64,000 nucleotides of DNA, from NCBI GenBank assembly GCA_052066835.1, contig JBQHRJ010000008.1. One strand, given 5' to 3'. The notes beneath the pieces were generated by a model. The model saw only the letters and a program-made list of their open reading frames with translations. It had not been told where the DNA came from and did not search any database. Position numbers and translations under genes: made by a program. The DNA comes from UBA2821 sp902763335. GTDB taxonomy: Bacteria > Bacillota > Clostridia > Lachnospirales > Lachnospiraceae. Of this stretch, positions 21,490 through 30,188 are shown piece by piece (position 1 is the first letter of the stretch; the number at the start of each line of letters is the position of its first letter).

Positions 21490-22383
21490 ATGTCAGATTT
21501 TATTAAGAATATTTTTTATAAACAACGCGAAGATTTTAAGGAAACATCGCACAAACGACACGAGGAAATGACTTTTCCCGATGATGTCTTTGAATATACA
21601 GACATACCATATGCCAATGACGGATGTGATGCACACAGACTTGATGTATTCCGCCCAAAAGACCGTAATGATGAAGTTTTGCCTGTCATTATAAATGTAC
21701 ACGGTGGTGGTCTGATAATAGGTGACAAGGAATTTAACCGATACTTTTGTGCAAATCTCTGTAAAAAGGGCTTTGTGGTTTTCAGCATTGAATACCGGCT
21801 CATTCCCGACTGCATGATATTTGACCAGTTTTACGATGTTTCACTTGCCATGAACAGTATTAAAGAATTGCTCGAAAAATACAATGGTGACATACATCAT
21901 GTATATGCTGCCGGTGACAGCGGAGGTGCCTGTCTTTTAGCCTACTCGCTTGCCATACAGAATAACCCTTCCATGGCAGATGCAGCAAACATCACTCCAT
22001 CCGATTTAGAGATAAAGGCCGCCGGTTTTATAAGCGGAATGTTCTACACAAACCGTCTGGATAAGATTGGTATGTTTCTTCCTAAATATCTGTATGGAAA
22101 TGACTATAAAAAAGGAAAATTTGCACCATACATAAATCCGGAGAATCAGGAAATGGTTCGCTCTCTTCCGCCGTGTTTTCTCGTAACAAGTCATAATGAC
22201 TTCTTATGTAAATATACACTTGATTTTGAAAAAGCACTTACACTCGACGGCATAAAACATGAGTTATTGAATTACCCAAAGAATCCAAAGCTCACCCATG
22301 CTTTCAGTGTCTTTTATCCTGATTTGCCTGAAAGTACAGATACAATTAATAAAATGACCGCATTTTTTACTGCAAACAAGTAA
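21490..22383 (+). CDS. Alpha/beta hydrolase, HSL/acetyl-esterase-like
   Basis: 297 aa. The start is ATG 21490 because AAAAAGGAGA lies 6 nt upstream; the frame is open to 21469 without such a site. HGGG at 71-74 is the oxyanion-hole motif of the hormone-sensitive-lipase family. The nucleophile is Ser144 in GDSGG, with Asp237 (SHNDFL) and His270 (LTHAFS) completing the triad at usual spacing. Length is normal for the family and there is no signal peptide, so it is a cytoplasmic esterase, probably for short acyl or acetylated sugar substrates; the substrate cannot be read from the sequence. It is preceded by palindromic element A1, and SulP follows after a 170-nt hairpin-rich gap. Confidence 0.85.
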   Translation: MSDFIKNIFYKQREDFKETSHKRHEEMTFPDDVFEYTDIPYANDGCDAHRLDVFRPKDRNDEVLPVIINVHGGGLIIGDKEFNRYFCANLCKKGFVVFSIEYRLIPDCMIFDQFYDVSLAMNSIKELLEKYNGDIHHVYAAGDSGGACLLAYSLAIQNNPSMADAANITPSDLEIKAAGFISGMFYTNRLDKIGMFLPKYLYGNDYKKGKFAPYINPENQEMVRSLPPCFLVTSHNDFLCKYTLDFEKALTLDGIKHELLNYPKNPKLTHAFSVFYPDLPESTDTINKMTAFFTANK

Positions 22384-22392
22384 AGGTTCAAT

Positions 22393-22558
22393 GAAATGGA
22401 GATTAGTATGAAAAATATGCTCGATAGCATATTTTTCATACAGCTATTTGTTTCGGAGCGAAAACAAATAGCCCTTTATGGCAGAAGAAAAATCGCCTAC
22501 GCGAATTTTTCTTCGCCTCTTCGCGAGAAAATCGCTCAGAAATGAGGATTAGTATGAA
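22393..22558 (+). repeat. Three tandem hairpins flanked by a 20-bp direct repeat
   Basis: Hairpin 1 at 22408-22439 has a perfect 14-bp stem and CGAT loop. Hairpin 2 at 22443-22472 has a stem of about 13 bp with one bulge. Hairpin 3 at 22484-22514 has about 13 bp with one bulge. The block is bounded by two copies of GAAATGRRGATTAGTATGAA (22393-22412 and 22539-22558, 18 of 20 identical). Each copy carries a ribosome binding site and an ATG; the right copy starts SulP. Confidence 0.8.
22408..22545 (+). CDS. Possible 45-residue leader peptide spanning the hairpin block
   Basis: An open frame begins at the ATG of the left direct repeat (GGAG 6 nt upstream), reads through all three hairpins and stops at TGA 22543-22545, nine bases before the SulP start. 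The product begins MKNMLDSIFFIQLFVSERKQ and is basic toward its end. The arrangement would allow translational coupling to SulP. It may equally be an accidental frame through a repeat element, and the composition does not resemble a known leader peptide. Confidence 0.3.
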   Translation: MKNMLDSIFFIQLFVSERKQIALYGRRKIAYANFSSPLREKIAQK

Positions 22559-24659
22559 TTTAAATCTTGCACAAACACTCAGACATTATAATAGAAGTAA
22601 TCTTTCAAAGGATATCCTGACCGGCATTATTATTATGGCGGTCTCTATCCCAATTTCCATGGGATATGCGCAGATTGCAGGACTTCCGGCGGTATACGGA
22701 CTGTATGGTTCCATATTTCCGATTCTTGTATTTGCGCTATTCTCATCATCACCACAGTTTATATTCGGTGTTGATGCTGCGCCCGCCGCTCTCGTCGGTT
22801 CAGCTTTAATAACCCTTGGAATAAAAAGCGGCTCTGCTGAGGCAATGGCTGCCGTTCCGGTTCTTACACTATTTGTAGCAATGTGGCTGTTTGCATTCTA
22901 CATAATGAAAGCCGGAAAACTTGTAAGTTTCATTTCTGCTCCTGTAATGGGCGGTTTTATAACCGGTATATGCACCACCATCATACTTATGCAGATTCCA
23001 AAGCTTATGGGCGGAACCACAGGCACGGGAGAATTTATAGAGCTTGCGGAACACATTATAAAGACATGCAAAAATATAAATATTCCATCCCTTATACTCG
23101 GAATATGTGCCTTAGCCATACTGCTTATTTCAAAGAAATTTATTCCAAAATTTCCAATGGCAGTTTTACTAATGACCGCAGGTGCAGTTATGACGTATTT
23201 CCTTCCATTTGATAAATGGAATATAGCAACACTTTCAGCAGTTGAACCGGGACTTCCAAAATGGTCATTTCCCGATGTCACAGCCGTTCCCATCAGGGAA
23301 TGTGTGACTCTGAGTCTTTCCATTGCCGTAGTTATCATGGCTGAAACACTGCTTGCCGAAAATAACTTTGCCCAGAAAAACAGCTACCGTATAAATGACA
23401 ATCAGGAGATACTTGCATTTTCCATGGGAAATCTCGTTGCCGCACTGACAGGCTGCTGCCCTATGAACGGCTCCGTATCCCGCACGGCTATGGGCGAACA
23501 GTATCAGGGAAAAACGCAGCTTACAGGAATCGTGGCAGGATTATCCATGATACTTGTGCTGCTTTGCGGAACAGGATTTATAGGTTATCTTCCCGTTCCC
23601 GTACTTACTGCCATAGTTATCTCAGCTCTGCTTGGTGCAACTGAATTTGAACTTGCAGTAAGACTGTTTAAAGTAAGTAAAACTGAATGTTTCATATTTG
23701 CAGGAGCATTTTTCGGTGTGCTGATGCTCGGAACAATCAACGGCGTACTTATCGGCATAATTCTCTCATTTTCTGAAATGATTATCCGTACCGCCAAACC
23801 GGCAAGATGCTTTCTCGGAATCCAGCCCGGTCACAGACATTTTCGTGATTTGAAAGAAAGCGATCAGATACATCCTGTATCCGGTGTGCTGATATACCGT
23901 TTCAGCAGCAACCTCTTCTTTGCCAATATACAGATGCTCACCCGCGATATAGAAGATAATATTTCCCCTGAAACAAAAGCTGTCATACTTGATGCAGGTG
24001 GAATCGGAAGTATCGACATAACTGCTGCCGACGGACTGGAAATGTTATATAAATCCCTGAAGCAGAAAAATATACGCTTCTACATAGCAGAACACATTGC
24101 AGACCTGAACGAGCAGCTACGCAAACTGGGCCTCGGATATATGATAGAAGAAGGAAATGTAAGACGTACAATACATATAGCACTCAAAGACATGGGAATA
24201 TCAAGACCGTACCCGTTAGAAGGCGGTGTTGACAATGAAGAAAGAAGTGCATCAAGAAAACGTGCCGACAACCGTGTACAGGAATTTGTATGGGCATTTG
24301 GCTCCGAAACGGAAAATCAGATTGAAAAACAGATTATTGCACAGATAGAACAGTTAAAGAAAACCGGTGATGTTGATAATCTCCTTCACGGACGCTGGTC
24401 GCACATGGAAGAACTTGATGAGGATGAGTGGCTTGAACACCTTGAAGAACATTTGAAAGAAATAGTCAACATTTCAGGTAAAGACGAGAAAACTCTTGCA
24501 AAACATCTTGAAAATCATAGAAAAGAGGTTCATGACCGTATAGCAAAAGAACATCCTGAACTCGCTGAACGTTTTAAGGAACGCCGTCATCTTTTAGATG
24601 AACACCTTAAGGAAAAACGTCCTGAAGTGTACCGCCTGGTCATAAGCCTCAGAAAATAA
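22554..24659 (+). CDS. SulP-family anion transporter with STAS domain and long acidic C-terminal extension
   Basis: 701 aa from ATG 22554 (GAGG 6-9 nt upstream; ATG 22542 lacks a site). Residues 1-430 contain the hydrophobic SulP core with its N-terminal signature (MAVSIPISMGYAQIAGLPAVYGLYGS, shown in part: GYAQIAGLPAVYGLYG) and about 10-12 membrane segments. A STAS domain follows (SGVLIYRFSSNLFFANI, then AVILDAGGIGSIDITA). The final roughly 150 residues are charged and helical with repeated H-LEEHL / KEHPEL motifs, which is longer than usual SulP tails. SulP proteins move sulfate, bicarbonate or dicarboxylates; the substrate is not evident. No sulfate-assimilation gene lies nearby. Confidence 0.88.
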   Translation: MNLNLAQTLRHYNRSNLSKDILTGIIIMAVSIPISMGYAQIAGLPAVYGLYGSIFPILVFALFSSSPQFIFGVDAAPAALVGSALITLGIKSGSAEAMAAVPVLTLFVAMWLFAFYIMKAGKLVSFISAPVMGGFITGICTTIILMQIPKLMGGTTGTGEFIELAEHIIKTCKNINIPSLILGICALAILLISKKFIPKFPMAVLLMTAGAVMTYFLPFDKWNIATLSAVEPGLPKWSFPDVTAVPIRECVTLSLSIAVVIMAETLLAENNFAQKNSYRINDNQEILAFSMGNLVAALTGCCPMNGSVSRTAMGEQYQGKTQLTGIVAGLSMILVLLCGTGFIGYLPVPVLTAIVISALLGATEFELAVRLFKVSKTECFIFAGAFFGVLMLGTINGVLIGIILSFSEMIIRTAKPARCFLGIQPGHRHFRDLKESDQIHPVSGVLIYRFSSNLFFANIQMLTRDIEDNISPETKAVILDAGGIGSIDITAADGLEMLYKSLKQKNIRFYIAEHIADLNEQLRKLGLGYMIEEGNVRRTIHIALKDMGISRPYPLEGGVDNEERSASRKRADNRVQEFVWAFGSETENQIEKQIIAQIEQLKKTGDVDNLLHGRWSHMEELDEDEWLEHLEEHLKEIVNISGKDEKTLAKHLENHRKEVHDRIAKEHPELAERFKERRHLLDEHLKEKRPEVYRLVISLRK

Positions 24660-24667
24660 TTCATTAT

Positions 24668-26038
24668 TTATATAAAACCTCTTATAAACGGATTAATATC
24701 TTCATATTTAACGGCCAGATTCAGATTCTGGCCGCTATCTATTCCTGCCGTACTCATTCCTATCACTTCCCCATACATATTAAGAACAGCTCCACCGGAA
24801 CTTCCATGGGATGTAGGTGCAGTAAACTGAATCATGTCCACACCATTAACATTTCTGAATCCTGATATAATTCCATCCGACACCGAATTGAACAATCCAA
24901 GCGGACTTCCTATGGCAACCACTCTCTGTCCCCTGACAAGTTTTTTATCGCCTGTATACACCGGTATCGGCATAAGTTCTTTCTCAATTCTTATAATTGC
25001 CATGTCAACCTCTGCATTGTATTTGATAATCTCATCAGTCGGATAAACGTTCTCATCCTCTTCTATCCTCACACTGAAAAATACCCCGTCTCTTATAACA
25101 TGATTGTTAGTAAGAATAAATCCCTGTCTGCCTATCATTATGCCTGAACCCGAACCTACTATCTCGCCCTTCTCATCATGTATGCCAATCATCACAACTG
25201 ATTTTGCAAGCATTGCAAGTTTCTCGAAACTCTTTTCTCCGGAATTTGTTTCACGATTTTCATGTCTGATATTCACAGGTTCAGCCTTTCTCTCAACCGG
25301 CCGCTTAGCTGCTTTTACAGTTTCATACTTTCCTACCGGTTTTGTCTGTGTTACCGTTTTTTGCTGTGCTGTCGGTTCCTGCTTAACATATTTTGCATCA
25401 ATAACTTTTGCGTTTTTATTTATAATATCAGGCAGCTTTACATTTTCACCTGAATGTATGATTACATCCGCACCTATTCTTGTCAGCATATAACAAAAAT
25501 ATGCTTCTGCCTCTTTTTCAACATTTGATACCGTCACTTTTATCCGTGAATCTTCTTTCCATATTTTCAAATCATCTGCAAATACGGTGTCCGCCCAGTA
25601 CATGAGTTTTATCGAAAAGTTCCTCTTAATAGATTCACTTACTCCCGGCTTTTTACTGCTGTAATCATCAAGTGCCATGCATAATGCCATTCCCAGTCTT
25701 TTTGAAACCTCATGATTATCTATTGACGATTTTATATCAAGCCCTGACTTTCCTGAATTTACCCAGTTATCATAACATTTAATATAATACTCCATATCTT
25801 CTCTGTTATTTAAAACCGGAAGTTTTTCGATTTTTTTATATATAATATTGCGGTTTACATCCATTGCGGATATAATACGCTCCATGTTGTCAAATTCACT
25901 TTTTACGGCGCCGTCTTCCCCATGAAGCACTGCCAGATAAACGTCCCTGCATTCATTACTATATCTTCCTGTTACCCTCGCAAATGTAGATACTGAATCC
26001 ACATTTATCACATTGTATCTGTATTTTATTTCTCCCAT
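24668..26038 (-). CDS. YceG-like domain fused to a trypsin-like (HtrA-type) serine protease
   Basis: 456 aa; ATG 26038 chosen (GGAGAAG upstream), a TTG at 26044 being the alternative. Residues 1-215 lack a signal peptide and resemble the YceG family of the Bacillus yce/tellurite-resistance-type cluster, notably the segment around NFSIKLMYWADTVFADDLKI and the following YFCYMLTRIGADVI. Residues 215-268 form a basic linker. A S1C-type protease follows with His313 (TNNHV), Asp345 (VDMAI) and Ser414 (GSSGG), so it should be active. No PDZ domain and no membrane anchor are seen, unlike most HtrA proteins, so it should act in the cytoplasm. The protease call is firm; the YceG call is from memory of the family and moderate. 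Confidence 0.75.
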   Translation of the reverse strand: MGEIKYRYNVINVDSVSTFARVTGRYSNECRDVYLAVLHGEDGAVKSEFDNMERIISAMDVNRNIIYKKIEKLPVLNNREDMEYYIKCYDNWVNSGKSGLDIKSSIDNHEVSKRLGMALCMALDDYSSKKPGVSESIKRNFSIKLMYWADTVFADDLKIWKEDSRIKVTVSNVEKEAEAYFCYMLTRIGADVIIHSGENVKLPDIINKNAKVIDAKYVKQEPTAQQKTVTQTKPVGKYETVKAAKRPVERKAEPVNIRHENRETNSGEKSFEKLAMLAKSVVMIGIHDEKGEIVGSGSGIMIGRQGFILTNNHVIRDGVFFSVRIEEDENVYPTDEIIKYNAEVDMAIIRIEKELMPIPVYTGDKKLVRGQRVVAIGSPLGLFNSVSDGIISGFRNVNGVDMIQFTAPTSHGSSGGAVLNMYGEVIGMSTAGIDSGQNLNLAVKYEDINPFIRGFI

Positions 26039-26110
26039 AATCAATCTTCTCCGTATTTTACATCCTTTGTCTCTATTCCATCCTGTGTTGCGGTATCAAT
26101 TTCCATTAAT

Positions 26111-26659
26111 TTACAATTCTAATATTTTACACTGTTCCAGACCGGCACTCCAGAATTTTTCAATAGGCAAACCTTTAACCTGACATATAATGCTTGAATT
26201 CATCGCACCATGTCCCACAATAAGAATATCCTTTCCCTCCTGTAACTGAGGTTCTATGACTTCCTTTAAAAATGAACCGGTTCTTGCGAATAACTGTGCA
26301 AATGTTTCTGCTCCACCTATAGATTCCTGATATTCTTCCGGATTTTTAAATAGAATATTAATCGGACAATCAGGAATTGCAAAGCTGTTTTCAATCCCTT
26401 CATAATCGCCAAAACTCATCTCTACAAGCCGTTCATCCTTAATTATCGGAATATTTCTGTCTTTTAACACAAGTTGTGCCGTCTCCACAGCTCTTTTCAA
26501 CGGAGAGCAATAACATACGTCTATGTTTAAATTCTTATACTCTTCGCATGCTCTTGAAGCCATTAATCTTCCCTCCTCATTCAGAGGTATATCGGTTCTT
26601 CCCTGCAGCTTATGTAATGAATTCCATTCTGTTTTTCCGTGTCGCATAATATATAACAT
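26111..26659 (-). CDS. Histidine phosphatase family protein (phosphoglycerate-mutase-like)
   Basis: 182 aa, started by ATG 26659 after TAGGAGA. The N-terminal RHG motif (MRHGKTEWN, catalytic His7) and the second His in VGHGAMN are both present, with the internal SPLKRAVETA segment of the family. Members remove phosphate from small molecules such as cobalamin precursors, phosphoglycerate or sugar phosphates. The short length and lack of extra insertions favour a phosphatase over a mutase. No cobalamin gene lies nearby, so the substrate is open. The gap of about 70 nt to the protease gene downstream suggests a shared transcript. Confidence 0.85.
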   Translation of the reverse strand: MLYIMRHGKTEWNSLHKLQGRTDIPLNEEGRLMASRACEEYKNLNIDVCYCSPLKRAVETAQLVLKDRNIPIIKDERLVEMSFGDYEGIENSFAIPDCPINILFKNPEEYQESIGGAETFAQLFARTGSFLKEVIEPQLQEGKDILIVGHGAMNSSIICQVKGLPIEKFWSAGLEQCKILEL

Positions 26660-26906
26660 ATTGAATTTTCTCCTAAAATAATAATTTTTTCTTATTTCTT
26701 AACCTGTAATTTGGCAAGTGTAGCATAATCTTTTATATCAGGATTGTATATTTTCTATTCTGAATAAGTTTTCACCTGTTTTTTAATATCTGATACTTAT
26801 TATATTTTATTATCATAAATTCTGCAACCTCTTGAAAACATGAATTGTTGATGTTACTGTACTTAGACGCATTGTTTCAAACACTAAAACAATATCCACT
26901 AAAAAT

Positions 26907-26973
26907 AAGAGGTGTTTTCAGTTACCGTACAGCATAAACACTGTATCACAGTAATAACTAAAAAACACCTCTT
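26907..26973 (-). terminator. Long hairpin terminator after the small membrane-protein gene
   Basis: AAGAGGTGTTTT (26907-26918) pairs with AAAACACCTCTT (26962-26973); AGTTA/TAACT extend the stem and a smaller hairpin sits in the loop. On the minus strand it is followed by TTATTTTTAG. The stretch 26700-26900 beyond it holds no gene that I can see. Confidence 0.75.
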
Positions 26974-26990
26974 TTATATTCACTTATTTT

Positions 26991-27326
26991 TTACTTTTTG
27001 CGGTATTTAGGTTCAATCACTACTACATACACCACCATAGCCGCAATACTAATAAGCATCGCACCTAACATGGATATAATAATCAAGCCCGAATTCTGCT
27101 TAGATAATAACGGCAAACCAATCAATGAAAACAATACACCATAAACGCACCATAATATACCCACAGCATGATTATAACCTTTCACATCTTCTATGGGTGC
27201 CACTTCAGCATTCGCCCAAAATCCGAAAGTTTTTTCTTTCCTTGAGTTGAAATCATAAATCCCCATTGCAATAAATAATACACTAACTATTTCCCAAATA
27301 ATAAATGCTACAGAACTTCCTTCCAT
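26991..27326 (-). CDS. Small three-helix membrane protein, function unknown
   Basis: 111 aa with three predicted membrane helices (about 6-24, 53-73, 78-101) and a short soluble loop, FNSRKEKTFGFWANAEVAPI, between helices 1 and 2. It ends PKYRKK, so the C-terminus is likely cytoplasmic. The pattern with a FGFW segment and three helices occurs in many small Firmicute membrane proteins of unknown role. The start has an AAGAAAGGATATG site. It stands alone, with a strong terminator downstream and a degraded gene upstream. Confidence 0.65.
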   Translation of the reverse strand: MEGSSVAFIIWEIVSVLFIAMGIYDFNSRKEKTFGFWANAEVAPIEDVKGYNHAVGILWCVYGVLFSLIGLPLLSKQNSGLIIISMLGAMLISIAAMVVYVVVIEPKYRKK

Positions 27327-27361
27327 AATACATATCCTTTCTTTTTTATGTATAAAAAACT

Positions 27362-27664
27362 ACCCAAATTCACTTTCATGTCTCTTGAAAAAATCATAAA
27401 AATAACGCACATTCTCCAAATCGTTCCATTCAATTATATCATAATCTTTAGTATCAAGATTGTATATTTTTGCATTTAGTGTTCCAAGCATAAAGAGTGA
27501 ATGTCAGCATTTCCCTTAATCTGGTATCCCTCTAGGTTCTGTGCATCATATACTGAGATAGCAATTTTTACATCGTTTGCTTTAATATTATTTAATGTTG
27601 TCTCCAGAAAAAATCGCCAACAATCAGCTTTCCATAATAATTTGATTACTGATTCGTTTAACAT
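27362..27664 (-). pseudogene. Frameshifted small gene, possibly of the pyridoxamine-phosphate-oxidase-like fold
   Basis: ATG 27664 has a clear CAGGAGG site 8 nt upstream. The frame reads 62 residues (MLNESVIKLLWKADCWRF... GYQIKGNADIHS) and stops at 27476. A second frame continues at once to 27362 (NAKIYNLDTKDYDIIEWNDL... RHESEFG), so a frameshift near 27480-27495 has broken one gene of about 100 residues. The GYQIKGNADI stretch is reminiscent of pyridoxamine 5'-phosphate oxidase-like proteins, but the match is weak. A short segment near 27445-27475 resembles 26726-26755, perhaps a second decayed copy. Confidence 0.5.
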
Positions 27665-27772
27665 TGAATATACCTCCTGTTTCATAATTATATAATATAC
27701 TTGACGTGTTCATATTAACAAATCAACTTATGATTTAGAAGATATTATCAAATTTATAAGTCACTATTAATT

Positions 27773-28627
27773 TTAATAGTATATCATCTTTTCAGTGTTT
27801 ACGATCTCTGATACAGGAATACAGATTTCAGTCACAAATTTTTCCGGATCATTTGTGATGCCATAGTCGATGAGTGTAATCTCACGGGAAAATCCTACAA
27901 TCTGCATCTGATGTTTATTTATATAATCTAATAATTTCTTATACTGTTCCGGAGCTTCTGCATGGCTGCCCCGAAAGCATAAACGGACACACAATGTTTC
28001 TGCCACAGTAATGGTCTCTCCATCATAGATATCTTCATCATCAAGTATTAAAAAGATGCCATCATATTTTGCATATTCCGCTTTCTGCAAATGCTCTGCC
28101 GAGATTCCAAGTCCCACTTTACCAAGAAATACGACCGCCTCTGTCCGTGACTGATCAAGCTTTCTTATGGAAGCTTCCATATCCTGTGAATCTTTTATTT
28201 TCAGAGGAGCATCCACCCATACTATACGTTTCGCCGGAAGTTGTACTAAAGATACAGTATCTAACGGCATATTCTGTGCTTCTGATAAACTATTCAAACG
28301 GTGACTTATTTTTTGTTCAATTCGTTTTAATTCCTTTTGTTTTTCCAAAACAATCTTTTTTTGCTGTATCAGTTTTTCTTCAATGTTGCTTATATCCCTG
28401 TTTTTCAGAAAATCCTCTATTTCAGCCAACGGTATGTCTAAGGCTCTTAAATATCTGATAGTATTAAGCACCTCAAACTGTTCTGTTCCATAATAACGAT
28501 ACCCGGTATCAGGTGAAGTATATTCCGGATGAATCAGTCCGACATTCTCATAATGCCTCAGGCTGCTGACACTTATATGAAAAAGTTTTGATACCTCACC
28601 TATTGAAAACAGCCCTTTTCTATCCAT
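27773..28627 (-). CDS. MerR-family regulator with effector-binding domain (BmrR type)
   Basis: 284 aa. Residues 5-75 are the MerR winged-helix domain (FSIGEVSKLFHIS, then SLRHYENVGLI and TGYRYYG). A coiled coil follows at about 85-115, and residues 125-284 form a GyrI-like effector-binding domain (FRGSHAEAPEQYKKLLDYI). Such proteins bind bulky drugs and twist a long-spacer promoter into an active form. It follows the MATE gene by 4 nt in one operon. The likely target is the 19-bp-spacer promoter with a perfect dyad at 30150-30180, upstream of that MATE gene, giving an autoregulated efflux operon. Confidence 0.88.
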   Translation of the reverse strand: MDRKGLFSIGEVSKLFHISVSSLRHYENVGLIHPEYTSPDTGYRYYGTEQFEVLNTIRYLRALDIPLAEIEDFLKNRDISNIEEKLIQQKKIVLEKQKELKRIEQKISHRLNSLSEAQNMPLDTVSLVQLPAKRIVWVDAPLKIKDSQDMEASIRKLDQSRTEAVVFLGKVGLGISAEHLQKAEYAKYDGIFLILDDEDIYDGETITVAETLCVRLCFRGSHAEAPEQYKKLLDYINKHQMQIVGFSREITLIDYGITNDPEKFVTEICIPVSEIVNTEKMIYY

Positions 28628-28631
28628 ATAA

Positions 28632-29987
28632 TCACGCTCCCTTTATTGCCGGTTCCTTATGATGTATAACATGGAATGCAATCACACAAATCAACACTGA
28701 TAGTAACGAACCGGCTGCTGTTGCCAGTCCCATAGGAAATAATGTTGTTCTGAATATTCGTGATGTCAGATAAACTCCCGGAATACGCACCAGTACGATT
28801 GACAGAATATTGTGCAAAAATGACAATCCTGACTTTCCACAGGCACAGAAATAACCACTGCAGCTAAAATGAATACCCGCAAAAATACAGTCAAAAATGT
28901 AACCTCTCAAATACTGACTGCCCAGCCGTATCACATCTGCTCCATCTGATGTATTCCCATCCGTAAATAAAGATACAATCGGTCCGACAGTAAATTGAAT
29001 TGTAATAGTTGCTAATACTCCAAATCCAACAGCAATTAAAACAGCATATCGCAAAGTTTCAATTGCACGTCTCTGTTTACCCGCCCCGATATTCTGCGCC
29101 CCAAGAGCTGAAACTGTAGACAACATGGAAGACGGAACCAAAAACAGAAAACTCATAATTTTCTCTACAATTCCTACGGCTGCAGCATCATTTAACCCTC
29201 TCTGGTTTGCAATAATCGTTATCACAATAAAGGCAATCTGAATAAGACCGTCCTGCACAGCGATAGGAATACCAATAGATAGTATTTTCCCCATCACCGG
29301 CCGGTGTGGTTTGAAATCTGTCTTAATAAGAACAACACTTTTTCTTTTTATAATAACAATCAAAGATACCAATACACTGATTGCCTGTGAAATGGTTGTT
29401 CCAAGTGCAGCTCCCGCAGGGCCAAGTTTAAAAGCACCCATAAAAAGATAATCCAATACAATATTGGTAACACATGCCACTGCAATAAAGTACATAGGAC
29501 TTTTGCTGTCTCCCATGCCTCTGAAAATAGAGCTGATGATGTTATACGCTGTAATAAACAGAATACCAATAAAACAGATTGTCAGATATGTGACCGTTCC
29601 ATTTACAGCCTCCGCAGGAGTAGACATTGCAGATACAATAGGGTGTACCAACATGAGCAGCAATGCCATTCCCACGATAGCAACTCCCATAAACAGAACG
29701 ACTGTATTCCCAATAGCCTTTGATGCCTGTTTTTTGTTATTTGCTCCAATTGCCTGTGCAATACTGACTGTTGTACCCATAGCAAGACCTACTATCATAA
29801 CGGTAATCATATGCATAATCTGTGAACCGACAGATACCGCTGTAGTACTTGCTACACCATTATATTGCCCAATAATAAACAAATCTGCCATTCCGTAGAG
29901 CGTCTGCAAAAAATATGAAAGCAGATACGGTAGCGAAAACAGAATTACATTTTTGAATACACTTCCGGTAGTAAGATTTCTTTCCAT
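28632..29987 (-). CDS. MATE-family multidrug efflux pump (NorM/DinF type)
   Basis: 451 aa from ATG 29987 (AGAGGAAATT site); the open frame to 30092 runs into a palindromic repeat and is rejected. Begins MERNLTTGSVFKNVILFSLP, the usual Clostridia MATE N-terminus (xLTxGxxxxxxxxFxxP). Twelve hydrophobic segments in two halves, with typical FRGMGDSKSPMYF between helices. MATE pumps export cationic drugs with Na+ or H+. The drug-sensing MerR gene follows by 4 nt, and a MerR-type promoter precedes it, so induction by the substrate is likely. Palindromic element B1 occupies nearly the entire 5' leader. Confidence 0.88.
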   Translation of the reverse strand: MERNLTTGSVFKNVILFSLPYLLSYFLQTLYGMADLFIIGQYNGVASTTAVSVGSQIMHMITVMIVGLAMGTTVSIAQAIGANNKKQASKAIGNTVVLFMGVAIVGMALLLMLVHPIVSAMSTPAEAVNGTVTYLTICFIGILFITAYNIISSIFRGMGDSKSPMYFIAVACVTNIVLDYLFMGAFKLGPAGAALGTTISQAISVLVSLIVIIKRKSVVLIKTDFKPHRPVMGKILSIGIPIAVQDGLIQIAFIVITIIANQRGLNDAAAVGIVEKIMSFLFLVPSSMLSTVSALGAQNIGAGKQRRAIETLRYAVLIAVGFGVLATITIQFTVGPIVSLFTDGNTSDGADVIRLGSQYLRGYIFDCIFAGIHFSCSGYFCACGKSGLSFLHNILSIVLVRIPGVYLTSRIFRTTLFPMGLATAAGSLLSVLICVIAFHVIHHKEPAIKGA

Positions 29988-30014
29988 AATAATTTCCTCT
30001 TTCTTAGCTGATAT

Positions 30015-30137
30015 GGATTCAGGTGTCAAAAGGGTGCTACGCACCAGCCAAGCAAAATATGTGATATTGCAAGCCATCTTGCAAATACACATACTTGTGT
30101 TGGCTAGTCCCCGTAGGGGCTTTTGACACCTGAATCC
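30015..30137 (-). repeat. Palindromic element B, copy 1, forming the MATE leader
   Basis: Perfect 18-bp outer arms 30015-30032 and 30120-30137 (GGATTCAGGTGTCAAAAG and complement). Inside are further hairpins: GGTGC-tac-GCACC, AGCCAA...TTGGCT enclosing TTGCAAG-ccat-CTTGCAA, and CCCC-gta-GGGG. The whole folds as a cloverleaf-like structure. A shorter copy lies at 31335-31384. The element starts about 5 nt after the predicted transcription start and ends 27 nt before the MATE ATG. Confidence 0.85.
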
Positions 30138-30149
30138 TGATATGATAAT

Positions 30150-30180
30150 ATCATAAACTCTACAACAGTTGTAGAGTCAA
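30150..30180 (-). promoter_or_regulatory. MerR-type promoter/operator of the MATE-MerR operon
   Basis: On the minus strand, TTGACT (30175-30180) and TATGAT (30150-30155) are separated by 19 bp, the overlong spacer characteristic of MerR-controlled promoters. A perfect dyad ACTCTACAAC-T-GTTGTAGAGT fills the spacer. This fits regulation by the MerR protein encoded at 27773-28627. Confidence 0.8.
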
Positions 30181-30188
30181 TAGAGAAC

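Noticed and set aside
26041..26106. 21-codon frame between the histidine phosphatase and the protease gene
   Set aside because: It has no ribosome binding site and ends just before the next start; it is short enough to occur by chance.
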